A stretch of DNA of 46,259 nt from SVEL01 sp964573715 (lineage in GTDB: Bacteria; Bacillota; Clostridia; Lachnospirales; Lachnospiraceae), in contig CAZNKR010000010.1 in NCBI GenBank assembly GCA_964573715.1, forward strand, positions 1 to 46,259, written 5' to 3'. The translations under genes were made by a program, and so were the position numbers. Under the pieces are notes generated by a model. That model searched no databases. It was not told the DNA's origin and saw only the letters and a program-made list of their open reading frames with translations. Within the stretch, counting starts at the first letter, position 1, and every line of letters begins with the position of its first letter. Shown here in pieces: positions 1 to 7,863 of the stretch.

Positions 1-285
1 AGTGTACCATAAACCTGACTGGTGAATGGCCTTTGCACCTTTCCCTAGTGCCATTGCGGCTACACCATAATCCTGGGTAACCACAATATCACCTTTTTGG
101 CACAAATTGATTAAAGCAAAATCCACCGCATCTGCCCCTGCACTAATAATTTTAACTTCTGCATATTCTGACGACAATATATGATTTGTATCGCACAAGA
201 GGGTTACACTAATATTATTTTTCTTTGCAACCTCTTCAACTATTTTTACTACTGGACATGCATCTGCATCAACATATATATTCAT
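1..285 (-). CDS. UPF0178 (YaiI/YqxD) family protein, 5' part only
   Basis: The minus strand from 285 reads MNIYVDADACPVVKIVEEVA and stays open for 95 codons to the window edge, ending ...AIHQSGLWYT, so the 3' part of the gene lies outside. The opening YVDADACPV and the VTQDYGVAAMALGKGA stretch (about residues 70-85) are typical of the UPF0178/DUF188 family, which has a PIN-like nuclease fold but no established substrate. Family members are about 145-155 residues, so roughly a third is missing. GAAGGA sits 7 bases before the ATG. Identification rests on motif recognition; the function is unknown. Confidence 0.85.
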   Translation of the reverse strand, partial: MNIYVDADACPVVKIVEEVAKKNNISVTLLCDTNHILSSEYAEVKIISAGADAVDFALINLCQKGDIVVTQDYGVAAMALGKGAKAIHQSGLWYT

Positions 286-343
286 ATTATTCCTTCTGAT
301 TTTTAAATTTTAAGTATAGCAACAGGGTGTATTATATCATTAA

Positions 344-649
344 TTATTGCTCTTCTCTGGCCTTTTGTTCCTTTGATTCATCTGATTCTTCTTTAATAAT
401 ATCAATAATGTTTGTCATAAAAATATCCTGTTTTAAAGAATACATTGTATAATACTGGTCTTTACGGGACGTAACGGCATTTGCATCCATAAGTTTTTTT
501 AGATGAAAAGATATAGTGGCTGGTGTGAGATTTAATCTTTCTGCCAATCTTTCAACCCACATATCTTCTATGGCCAAGGATTTCAAAATCTGAAGTCTAG
601 ACTTATCTGATAAGCATTTAAATAATTTAATTGCTTCTAATTCATTCAT
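344..649 (-). CDS. ArsR-family winged-helix transcriptional regulator
   Basis: A 101-residue protein with a single winged helix-turn-helix: FKCLSDKSRLQILKSLA (residues 10-26) followed by the recognition region LAERLNLTPATISFHLKKL (about 35-53). This layout is that of ArsR/SmtB-like repressors. The CxC metal-binding pair of classical ArsR/SmtB proteins is absent, so a metal ligand is not supported. The C-terminus is a charged helix (EESDESKEQKAREEQ). A GGAGG site precedes the ATG by about 9 bases. The gene appears monocistronic. The upstream region has inverted repeats (677-687, 698-709, 750-769) suitable as operators, which suggests autoregulation. The target genes are unknown. Confidence 0.85.
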   Translation of the reverse strand: MNELEAIKLFKCLSDKSRLQILKSLAIEDMWVERLAERLNLTPATISFHLKKLMDANAVTSRKDQYYTMYSLKQDIFMTNIIDIIKEESDESKEQKAREEQ

Positions 650-749
650 TTTAATTCTCCTCCATTAAAGATTAATTCAAAATTTGATTTTATGTTCATC
701 TAATTAGATATTGATAATATATCACTGTGGGTAAAAGTTTTTAATATTT

Positions 750-769
750 AATTTGATATTTGTCAAATT
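750..769. promoter_or_regulatory. Candidate ArsR operator overlapping a -35 box
   Basis: A perfect 7-bp inverted repeat AATTTGA-N6-TCAAATT. Read on the minus strand it contains TTGACA (766-761), a consensus -35 box directed at the ArsR gene, so a repressor bound here would block its promoter. The -10 is not clear. Two further palindromes lie closer to the gene: TCAAAATTTGA (677-687) and ATCTAATTAGAT (698-709). The symmetry is seen directly; protein binding is inferred. Confidence 0.45.
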
Positions 770-785
770 GGATTTTTAATCGCAA

Positions 786-821
786 TAAAAAAGACGCTTA
801 TATGGTGGATATAAAACGTCT
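786..821 (-). terminator. Rho-independent terminator of the ssrA transcript
   Basis: On the minus strand, arms AGACG...TTATAT and ATATAA...CGTCT form a stem with one internal mismatch, followed directly by six T residues (792-787). It lies about 100 bases beyond the tmRNA 3' end, with a repeat block in between, so the primary tmRNA transcript should carry a long 3' trailer. Confidence 0.75.
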
Positions 822-828
822 AATCACG

Positions 829-911
829 TGCATCAAGGATTCCTCCTTAATACTGTTTTGCATCAAGGATTTCTCCCAACTTCGTTTTGCATCAAGGATT
901 CCTCCTTAATG
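829..911 (-). repeat. Three-copy 29-30 bp direct repeat in the ssrA 3' trailer
   Basis: Three tandem copies begin at about 829, 859 and 888 on the plus strand (period 30 then 29), sharing the core TGCATCAAGGATTCCTCC; the middle copy is diverged. Read as RNA from the minus strand, each outer copy has AAGGAGG about 8 bases before an ATG, and AAGGA-GGAA-TCCTT can fold into a 5-bp hairpin with a GNRA-type loop that would hide the Shine-Dalgarno. Micro-ORFs run 892-863 (9 aa) and 863-798 (21 aa), coupled by TGATG, and the second ends inside the terminator stem. The function is unknown. Confidence 0.7.
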
Positions 912-917
912 CTATAA

Positions 918-1253
918 TGGAGATGACGGGAGTCGAACCCGTGTCCAAAAGCTCATTCAATGTTCTTCTACTATCATAGTTAGTTATTATTGATTCCCCC
1001 TGTTTACCGAGAGCTAACACCCTGTAAACATCGGTAGCTTCATAAATCTATTACTGGCTCAAAGCTTTGCCAATAATGTTCCCTACTGAGTCGATGCCTT
1101 AATCTAAGTTGTAGGAAACTTAGTTAAGACAGCTGCCATTAGGCAGCGATTGCTAAATTGTCTTCAGCGTTTATATTTATTTTTGCCATTTGACGCATTG
1201 CATACGGATAGCTTCACCACCTGCAAAGCCCCTGTCGAAGCCTTTACATCCCC
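918..1253 (-). ncRNA. ssrA: tmRNA (transfer-messenger RNA)
   Basis: The 5' end at 1253 reads GGGGATGTAAAGGCTTCGAC and the 3' end reads GGGTTCGACTCCCGTCATCTCCA, the T-arm and acceptor arm of the tRNA-like domain (GGGGATG pairs with CATCTCC; A at 918 is the discriminator). CCA is not encoded and must be added. The tag reading frame runs 1186-1142 and encodes AKININAEDNLAIAA, with TAA at 1141-1139, a typical alanine-ended proteolysis tag. Length is about 336 nt, normal for one-piece tmRNA. With SmpB (2307-2777) it rescues ribosomes stalled on broken mRNA; RNase R (2856-5006) is a known partner. Confidence 0.97.
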
Positions 1254-1280
1254 AAAGGAATATGGTAAATCGTAGTTGTT

Positions 1281-1309
1281 ATAATACTATTATTTTAAGG
1301 AGAAGTCAA
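1281..1309 (-). promoter_or_regulatory. ssrA promoter
   Basis: TTGACT (1309-1304), a 17-bp spacer and TATTAT (1286-1281) on the minus strand. Transcription would start around 1274, about 20 bases before the mature tmRNA 5' end. This gives tmRNA its own promoter, independent of the lipase gene upstream. Confidence 0.7.
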
Positions 1310-1340
1310 TGATTGTGTGCTTAGTTAATTTCTATTTTCC

Positions 1341-2303
1341 CTAGAATTTATTAATTTTATCCATACACTCATTCATTTTGTCAATTTTACATGTAAGCTT
1401 GTAGGAACTAATAATATTGGTATATTCTGACTCTGCACGTATATTCATTGCTTCTGTTGTTGTCATTTGTTCTTTTTCCATCGAATCTAAAACTCTAATA
1501 GCGTCAACATATCCTAATTCCATGCGAAGCTTTGCTCCATCCTTAGAAAAATCCAAGGTTCCATTAATGAGCTCGCCAATGCTTTTATATGGTTTGATAT
1601 GTACAAATTTCCCATCTGGGTATTTTGATTTATTTATAGAAGCATTATGGGATAAATCTACAACTAAAAAGTTTCGAATCCCCAAATCATATAAAGGTTT
1701 TATTGGAATATTGTCTGTTACTCCTCCATCCTTTAGTGTCATCCCTTTATATTCAATGTTTTCATATACTATAGGAAGTGCACTTGAAGCGACCATCAAT
1801 GTCTTTATATCATCAAATGATAGACCATTAAGTTTAAAATAAATGCTTTCTTTTGTGCCATTCTCTTTATAGTTTGTAGCATTTGCATATAGAGGATATG
1901 GACAATCACTTATTGATTGATAATTCACATATGTGTTCATCATAGATATAAGACCATCTCTTGAAAATAGTCCCTCCTTAAAATCAATAAGTGACTCATC
2001 TAAATGTAAAAACAAAGAATTTGAAATATTGCTCCAAGCATCTATTGCGGTTTTTAAATCTCCCATTGCAAACAATGCAAGATTTATCGCTCCAATACTT
2101 GCCCCGGAAATACCTGCTATATTACCCATAAGTCCTCGTTCAACTAGTGCTTTCATAACACCTATCTGGTAGGCACCTTTTCCACCGCCACCAGATAAAA
2201 CCAAACCGAAGCTTTCTTTTGACAATATATTTTCCATTTTATTTGCAAGGCTTTGTCTCTTAACCTCTTCTTCTAGCATTCTTAGTTTTTCATTTACATC
2301 CAT
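1341..2303 (-). CDS. Patatin-like phospholipase family protein
   Basis: A 320-residue protein. The oxyanion-loop motif GGGGKGAYQIG (about residues 37-47) is followed by the nucleophile elbow GASIGAIN (G-x-S-x-G, about 65-72), and the second catalytic acid lies in DGGVTDNIP (about 192-200). Together these give the Ser-Asp dyad of patatin/RssA-type lipid acyl hydrolases. No signal peptide or membrane segment is evident, so it is probably cytoplasmic or membrane-peripheral. It lies 3 bases after the smpB stop and is probably co-transcribed with it. Substrate unknown. The position between smpB and ssrA is less usual than direct adjacency of those two genes. Confidence 0.9.
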   Translation of the reverse strand: MDVNEKLRMLEEEVKRQSLANKMENILSKESFGLVLSGGGGKGAYQIGVMKALVERGLMGNIAGISGASIGAINLALFAMGDLKTAIDAWSNISNSLFLHLDESLIDFKEGLFSRDGLISMMNTYVNYQSISDCPYPLYANATNYKENGTKESIYFKLNGLSFDDIKTLMVASSALPIVYENIEYKGMTLKDGGVTDNIPIKPLYDLGIRNFLVVDLSHNASINKSKYPDGKFVHIKPYKSIGELINGTLDFSKDGAKLRMELGYVDAIRVLDSMEKEQMTTTEAMNIRAESEYTNIISSYKLTCKIDKMNECMDKINKF

Positions 2304-2306
2304 AGC

Positions 2307-2777
2307 TTACCTCATATTTACTTTAAAATCTTTTTCAGCGTCTCTACGCATATCCTTCTTGGCAATATCCTGTCTCTTATCATAAAGCTTCTTGCCTCGT
2401 GCAAGACCTATCTGCATTTTAACAAGGCTACCTTTAAAATAAACCTCCAAAGGAACTAATGTATATCCCTTTACAGATAACTGACCATTAAGTTTATTTA
2501 TCTGACTTTTGTGTAGCATTAACTTTTTTGGTCTAAGAGGATCTTTATTGAAAATATTACCCTTTTCGTATGGGCTGATATGCATGTTATACACATACAC
2601 TTCTCCCTTTTCAATCCTAATAAATGATTCCTTTATAGAACACTTGCCCATTCTTAAAGACTTCACCTCTGTGCCATGTAGGCAAATACCTGCTTCAAGA
2701 GATTCTTCAATAAAGTAATCAAATCTTGCCTTTTTATTGTTTGCAATCATTTTGTTTGTGTTTGTTTCTTTAGCCAT
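2307..2777 (-). CDS. smpB: SsrA-binding protein SmpB
   Basis: A 156-residue protein starting MAKETNTNKMIANNKKARFD. It has the SmpB signature KARFDYFIEESLEAGICLHGTEVKSLR and the C-terminal GLARGKKLYDKRQ. SmpB binds the tRNA-like domain of tmRNA and places the complex in the ribosomal A site. The frame is open to 2798 (MKGLAYI added), but the AAAGGA ribosome site overlaps that upstream ATG, so the start at 2777 fits family alignments better. It stands between rnr (79 bases upstream) and the patatin gene; ssrA follows, so the trans-translation genes are linked. Confidence 0.97.
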   Translation of the reverse strand: MAKETNTNKMIANNKKARFDYFIEESLEAGICLHGTEVKSLRMGKCSIKESFIRIEKGEVYVYNMHISPYEKGNIFNKDPLRPKKLMLHKSQINKLNGQLSVKGYTLVPLEVYFKGSLVKMQIGLARGKKLYDKRQDIAKKDMRRDAEKDFKVNMR

Positions 2778-2855
2778 AATATATGCTAGTCCTTTCATAT
2801 TATGCTACCCAATGAATATATAGACTAATTTTAAAGGCTCTTATCTATAAAGCCC

Positions 2856-5006
2856 TTAGTCTTCTTTCTCATCCACTTTGGCAGCTAATTCAAAGTCGAT
2901 AGTACGCTTAATCTTATCTATTCCAAGAACACTAATACGTACCTTTTGTCCAAGCTTGTAGGTGTTGTGAGTTTTTTCACCTATCAACTCGTATTTTTCT
3001 TCATCATAGTAGTAATAATCGTCTGCTAATGATGTTATTCTAACCATACCTTCAACTGTATTTGGAAGTTCAACATACATACCGTAATTGGTAATACCTG
3101 AAACTACTCCGTCAAACTCTTCTCCAATAAATTTGCCCATATATTCAGCTTTTTTAAGCTTTTCTGTTTCTCTTTCTGCTTCATCAGATCTTCTTTCAGT
3201 CTGGCTTGTATGGTCAGCAACCTCTGGAAGAATTGAATTGTAATGCTTAATTCTTTTCTCGCTAAGTCCCCCATGTAAGCTTTCCTTTATAATACGATGA
3301 ATCTGAAGATCTGGGTATCTTCTTATTGGCGAAGTAAAATGGCAGTAATACTGGGCTGCAAGTCCAAAATGTCCTGCACAGGTTGCCTGATATTTTGCCT
3401 GTTTCATGCTTCTTAAGGTAAGTCTACTAATAAGTGCTTCTTCATTGGTTCCTGCAATACGATTTAACAGCTTTTGAATTTCTTTAGGATGTATCTCAAA
3501 ATCTCCGGTTTTAAGCCCGTATCCAAAATTGCTAATGAACAATCCAAGCTTTATCATCTTTTCTGAATCTGGATTATCATGACATCTATATAGGAACGGA
3601 AGCTCCTGCCAGAAATAATCTTCAGCAATAGTTGCGTTTGCAATTAGCATAAAATCTTCAATAATCTTCGTTGCTGTATTTCTTTCATAAGGTTTAATAT
3701 CAATAGGTTTTCCTTTTTCATCAAGAATTATCTTGCTCTCTGGGAAATCAAAATCGATAGCACCTCTTTGCATACGTTTTTCTCTAAGGAGTAATGAAAG
3801 CTCCTTCATTAGTTCAAACATAGGCACAAGCTCTTCATATTCTTTTGATTCTGCTTCATCATGGTCTACAACAATCTTTTTGACTGATGTGTAGCTCATA
3901 CGTCTATCTACATTTATGACTGTTTCAGCAATTTTATGTCCAAGAACCTTGCCTTTAAAATCAATATCCATGATACAGCTAAGAGCAAGTCTGTCACATC
4001 CAGCATTTAATGAGCAAATACCATTGGATAACTTGTGAGGAATCATAGGAATAACACGATCTACAAGATATACCGAAGTACCTCTTTTTAACGCTTCCTT
4101 ATCTAGCGGACTATTTTCTGTAACATAATGACTAACATCAGCAATATGAACACCTAGAACATATTTGTCCTTTTCTTTACGCAAAGTAATGGCATCATCT
4201 AAGTCTTTTGCATCTTCTCCATCAATAGTTACTGTTTGCCAATCTCTTAAGTCTAATCTTCCACCAAAATCCTTTGGATCCACCTCATCAGGAATGCCTT
4301 CTACCTGAGTCAAAACCTCTTGTGGAAATTCCATAGGTATACCATTGGCCTTTACAATACTAAGAATATCTGTACCAGGATCATTGATATGTCCAATAAT
4401 TTCAATGATTTCTCCTTCTGGATTTTTCTCTCCTGTACCATAATCTGCAATCTTAACAACTACCTTATGCCCTGTTACAGCTCCCATACTCTTTCCATTT
4501 GGTATGTAAATATCACTTGAAAATTTCTGATTATCTGCAACAACAAATCCATAATTTTTACTTTTTTGATACATGCCAACGATATCTGTATCATTGTGGG
4601 CAATTACCTTTAAAACTTCACCTTCACGTCTTTTTCCATCACTAATCTTTGATGAACGTAAGGCTATCTGGACGGTGTCACCATGCATAGCACCATGAGT
4701 CTTGCACCCTGGTATAAATACATCATCATCTTCACCTTCAATGGTAACAAACCCAAATCCCTTTGCATTCCCCTGAAATAATCCAGAAAAAATACGACTA
4801 CTTAATTTATCATACTTTCCCTTTTTAGATATACCAATCTTACCCTCTGAAACCAATGCATTCAGAACAAACTGCAAATCTTCACGGTTTTCTCTTGGAA
4901 CATTCAGCAAAATAGCTAGTTCTTTAACCTTCATAGGCACATACTGTTGGTCATTAATTACCTCGAGTATTATTTTTTTTCTTTCTTCTAATAATTCTTT
5001 CTCCAT
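2856..5006 (-). CDS. rnr: Ribonuclease R
   Basis: A protein of about 716 residues with the RNase R/VacB order: N-terminal winged-helix region (about 1-70), two cold-shock-like OB domains (about 75-230), the RNB catalytic domain with DGEDAKDLDDAI carrying the metal-binding aspartates (about 265-275), and a C-terminal S1 domain (about 625-705). It degrades structured RNA 3'-to-5' and helps remove mRNA released by trans-translation. The ATG at 5006 has GGAG 8 bases upstream; the frame also has a GTG at 5015 that overlaps this site and is less likely. A secG terminator lies upstream, so rnr probably has its own promoter. Confidence 0.97.
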   Translation of the reverse strand: MEKELLEERKKIILEVINDQQYVPMKVKELAILLNVPRENREDLQFVLNALVSEGKIGISKKGKYDKLSSRIFSGLFQGNAKGFGFVTIEGEDDDVFIPGCKTHGAMHGDTVQIALRSSKISDGKRREGEVLKVIAHNDTDIVGMYQKSKNYGFVVADNQKFSSDIYIPNGKSMGAVTGHKVVVKIADYGTGEKNPEGEIIEIIGHINDPGTDILSIVKANGIPMEFPQEVLTQVEGIPDEVDPKDFGGRLDLRDWQTVTIDGEDAKDLDDAITLRKEKDKYVLGVHIADVSHYVTENSPLDKEALKRGTSVYLVDRVIPMIPHKLSNGICSLNAGCDRLALSCIMDIDFKGKVLGHKIAETVINVDRRMSYTSVKKIVVDHDEAESKEYEELVPMFELMKELSLLLREKRMQRGAIDFDFPESKIILDEKGKPIDIKPYERNTATKIIEDFMLIANATIAEDYFWQELPFLYRCHDNPDSEKMIKLGLFISNFGYGLKTGDFEIHPKEIQKLLNRIAGTNEEALISRLTLRSMKQAKYQATCAGHFGLAAQYYCHFTSPIRRYPDLQIHRIIKESLHGGLSEKRIKHYNSILPEVADHTSQTERRSDEAERETEKLKKAEYMGKFIGEEFDGVVSGITNYGMYVELPNTVEGMVRITSLADDYYYYDEEKYELIGEKTHNTYKLGQKVRISVLGIDKIKRTIDFELAAKVDEKED

Positions 5007-5133
5007 ATATATCACTCCATTCTCTTATGAATTTATATTTTAGTGTATGTCATGTTCATTATAAAAATCACGTTCATATATTTAAAATGATTATAGCATA
5101 AAATCCCAAGTCTTTCCAATTGATTTAGGCCAT

Positions 5134-5166
5134 AAAAAAACCCCTTTTACAAAAAAGTAAAAGGGG
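5134..5166 (-). terminator. secG terminator
   Basis: A perfect 10-bp stem CCCCTTTTAC / GTAAAAGGGG with a 6-base loop, followed on the minus strand by seven T residues. It lies 14 bases past the secG stop and separates secG from rnr. Confidence 0.9.
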
Positions 5167-5179
5167 ATAGTCTATAAAT

Positions 5180-5419
5180 TTAATTCCAAAACTTAAGATT
5201 AAGAACAATAGCAATTATAAAAAATAAAATTGCAAGTACTGTTGTAAACCTCTCAAGCTTACCTTCCATTGAACGGCCCTTATTCTTGCCCCAGTAGGAA
5301 TCTGCTGCTCCACTAATAGAACCAGATAAACCTGCTGACTTACCTTCTTGTAATAATACGATCACTGTTAATACAATCGAAATCAATAAAAAAACAACTG
5401 TTAATATATCTTTAATCAT
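5180..5419 (-). CDS. secG: Preprotein translocase subunit SecG
   Basis: A 79-residue protein with two membrane segments (about residues 4-22 and 57-77) joined by a loop containing LLQEGKSAGLSGSISGAAD, the conserved SecG loop. It is an accessory part of the SecYEG protein-export channel. AGGAGG stands about 8 bases before the ATG. In many Clostridia secG follows eno; here the stretch upstream holds only an enolase relic (5491-5776). Confidence 0.95.
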   Translation of the reverse strand: MIKDILTVVFLLISIVLTVIVLLQEGKSAGLSGSISGAADSYWGKNKGRSMEGKLERFTTVLAILFFIIAIVLNLKFWN

Positions 5420-5490
5420 GTAAAAATTCCTCCTAAAATTATAAGCAAGTTAAATCTTATCATAAAAGGAATTAAAAGACAAGTGTTTTT

Positions 5491-5776
5491 TTATTTAAAT
5501 GGATTCGTAAACATAGCACTATTTCCTAGTTCATTTTCAATCATTAATAACCGGTAGTTTTCGTGCATTTACACCGCCTAAGTACCTATAAAGAGGTATT
5601 TCAAAGGCATTTGATGCTGCGTCACATACTGCCATTGATACACCCAAGGTTGCATTGGCCCCTAGGTTTTCTTTGTTGCTACTACCATCTAATTTAAGTA
5701 AATAATCATCGATTTTTCCTTGAAATACCGCATCTTTCCCTAATATTTCTTTATTTAGAGTATTACCAAAAATTTC
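5491..5776 (-). pseudogene. eno: Enolase relic with a large internal deletion
   Basis: From 5776 to 5537 the minus strand reads EIFGNTLNKEILGKDAVFQG... then NKENLGANATLGVSMAV and PLYRYLGGVNARKLPV, which matches the N-terminal third of enolase (LGANAILGVSLA...PLYRYLGG). It then runs straight into a stop. In another frame (5541-5491) follows IENELGNSAMFTNPFK-stop, matching the enolase C-terminus. About 300 internal codons and the first 60 or so residues are missing. No catalytic lysine or metal site remains, so it cannot be active. It sits between gpmI and secG, the usual eno position. A working enolase must be encoded elsewhere if glycolysis is complete. Confidence 0.87.
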
Positions 5777-5784
5777 AATAATAT

Positions 5785-5955
5785 AATAAATTTATATGTT
5801 TTATATATAATTTTTTTATGTTTTTCACTTAACATTTTCTGTTTTATATTTACAATTTTTTTGTTTTATTATTGCGATTTTTTGTCTTATTATTATGATT
5901 TTTTTCTTTAATTATTATGATTTTTTTATATTTACGATTCTTAACTTTTTTGTGT
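5785..5955. repeat. AT-rich low-complexity tract
   Basis: Almost pure A/T sequence with imperfect repeats of the type TTATTATGATTTTTTT. No open frame of credible composition is present. It probably represents the decayed 5' region of the enolase gene plus spacer. Confidence 0.5.
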
Positions 5956-5963
5956 TCTACAGC

Positions 5964-5999
5964 ATAAAAAAACCTGAATGAAGTTTATTCATTCAGGTT
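5964..5999 (-). terminator. gpmI terminator
   Basis: A perfect 12-bp stem AACCTGAATGAA / TTCATTCAGGTT with a 5-base loop, followed on the minus strand by a run of T. It begins 15 bases after the gpmI stop. Confidence 0.9.
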
Positions 6000-6014
6000 T
6001 TAATAACACAATTA

Positions 6015-7556
6015 CTATTTAACTATTAATGTTTTACCTGTCATTTCCTGTGGTTGTTCCATACCCATAATATCAATAAGTGTTGGAACAATGTCTGCTA
6101 AGCATCCATTTTCTCTAAGCTTATATGAAGGATCTGCATTTACAAGAATAAATGGAACTGGATTTGTTGTATGAGCTGTGAAGCTTTCACCTGTTTCATA
6201 ATCAACAAGCTGTTCAACATTTCCGTGGTCTGCACAGATGAATAATGCTCCATCTACCTGCTTAATGAAATTAACAACTTCACCAACACACTCATCAATA
6301 ACTTCAACAGCCTTTGTAGCAGCTTCAACAATACCTGTATGTCCTACCATATCTGGATTTGCAAAGTTACAAATAATCACATCATATTTATCAGATGTAA
6401 TTGCCTTACATAACTCATCACATACTGTATATGCACTCATTCTAGGCTTTTTATCATATGTTGGAACATACTTAGGAGAGTTAACTAATATTCTATCTTC
6501 TCCTTCGTTTGGTTCTTCAACACCGCCATTGAAGAAGAATGTAACGTGTGCATATTTTTCTGTTTCTGCAATTCTAGCCTGTTTTAAACCATTTGCTGCA
6601 AGATATTCACCAAATGTATTTGTAAGTGAAACCTTCTTAAATGCGATTTCCTTATTAGGAATTGTAACATCATATTCTGTAAAGCAAACAAATTTAACAT
6701 TTTTTCTGCCATCTCTGTTAAAGCCTGTAAATTCATCATCACAAAATGCTCTTGTCATTTCACGAGCTCTATCTGGTCTAAAGTTAAAGAATACAACTGA
6801 ATCACCATCATTAATTTTTCCAACTGGTGCTCCGTCTTTTGTCATTACAACTGGAACAACAAACTCATCATTTATGCCAGCTGTATATGAATCAGCGATA
6901 GCTTGTACTGGATTAGTAGCTGTTGCACCCATACCATTTGTGATAGCATTATATGCCTTTTCTACTCTATCATAGTTGTTATCTCTATCCATTGCATAAT
7001 AACGACCTGATACTGATGCTACTTCTCCAACACCAATTTCATTCATCTCGTTACATAATGCTTCCATAAATCCTTTTCCAGATGTAGGTGCTGTATCTCT
7101 ACCATCTAAAAATGCATGTACATATACTTTTTCTAATCCAAACTGTTTAGCCATCTTTAATAAACCATAAAGATGTGTATTGTGGCTATGAACACCACCA
7201 TCTGATAATAAACCAAATGTATGAAGAGCACTATTGTTTTTCTTGCAATTTTCCATTGCAGCAACTAATACTTCATTCTTAAAGAAATCGCCATCATTAA
7301 TTTCTTTTGTAATTCTAGTTAATTCCTGGTATACAATTCTTCCTGCACCCATATTTAAATGTCCAACTTCTGAATTTCCCATCTGTCCATCTGGAAGACC
7401 TACAGAAATGCCTGAAGCATATCCTTTAACAAATGGATATTCCTTCATAAGTGAATCCATAACTGGTGTCTTTGCTAATGCAACTGCATTACCCTCAGTT
7501 TTATCGTTTAATCCATATCCATCAAGAATCATTAAAACAACTGGTCTCTTGTTCAT
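6015..7556 (-). CDS. gpmI: 2,3-bisphosphoglycerate-independent phosphoglycerate mutase
   Basis: A 513-residue protein starting MNKRPVVLMILDGYGLND. It interconverts 3- and 2-phosphoglycerate using two Mn2+ ions and a phosphoserine intermediate. The metal site LDGYG is at the N-terminus, the phospho-acceptor serine lies in GQMGNSEVGHLNMGAGR (about residues 57-72), and C-terminal metal ligands lie in ICNFANPDMVGHTG and CADHGNVE. AAGGAG stands 7 bases before the ATG at 7556; an upstream in-frame ATG (7589) lacks a ribosome site. It has its own promoter (7653-7625) and terminator, so it is a separate unit from gap and pgk-tpiA. Confidence 0.97.
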   Translation of the reverse strand: MNKRPVVLMILDGYGLNDKTEGNAVALAKTPVMDSLMKEYPFVKGYASGISVGLPDGQMGNSEVGHLNMGAGRIVYQELTRITKEINDGDFFKNEVLVAAMENCKKNNSALHTFGLLSDGGVHSHNTHLYGLLKMAKQFGLEKVYVHAFLDGRDTAPTSGKGFMEALCNEMNEIGVGEVASVSGRYYAMDRDNNYDRVEKAYNAITNGMGATATNPVQAIADSYTAGINDEFVVPVVMTKDGAPVGKINDGDSVVFFNFRPDRAREMTRAFCDDEFTGFNRDGRKNVKFVCFTEYDVTIPNKEIAFKKVSLTNTFGEYLAANGLKQARIAETEKYAHVTFFFNGGVEEPNEGEDRILVNSPKYVPTYDKKPRMSAYTVCDELCKAITSDKYDVIICNFANPDMVGHTGIVEAATKAVEVIDECVGEVVNFIKQVDGALFICADHGNVEQLVDYETGESFTAHTTNPVPFILVNADPSYKLRENGCLADIVPTLIDIMGMEQPQEMTGKTLIVK

Positions 7557-7624
7557 AGTTTTTCTCCTTTTAACAAATGTTATAAACATATTCTTGGCAT
7601 AATATTGCCTTTTAGTCCTTTGAT

Positions 7625-7653
7625 ACTATATCATTACTTTTACAAGTTTTCAA
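7625..7653 (-). promoter_or_regulatory. gpmI promoter
   Basis: TTGAAA (7653-7648), a 17-bp spacer and TATAGT (7630-7625) on the minus strand, about 70 bases upstream of the gpmI start. Confidence 0.65.
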
Positions 7654-7707
7654 GAAAATAAATATAAATATTGTTATAGAAAATAAATATAAATATCATT
7701 ATAAGCA

Positions 7708-7779
7708 TTGCAATAAATATTGTTAATAGTGTTACATTAAATATTGTTATTAGTGTTACATTAAATATTGTTATTAGCA
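7708..7779. repeat. Three 24-bp tandem repeats upstream of the amidase gene
   Basis: Units at 7708-7731, 7732-7755 and 7756-7779 share the core AATATTGTTATTAGTG with a few differences. They lie in the 307-base divergent spacer between gpmI and the amidase gene. That spacer holds the gpmI promoter but no clear gene. Confidence 0.7.
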
Positions 7780-7863
7780 TTATATTAAGTAGCTTGAGCT
7801 TGTTTTTTTCACAAATAGTGTTAAGATTTATAGATGCAACTATAAAAAGCAAGCGGAGGCAAT

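Noticed and set aside
829..911. CRISPR array
   Set aside because: The three copies are contiguous tandem units with no unique spacers, and no cas gene is present.
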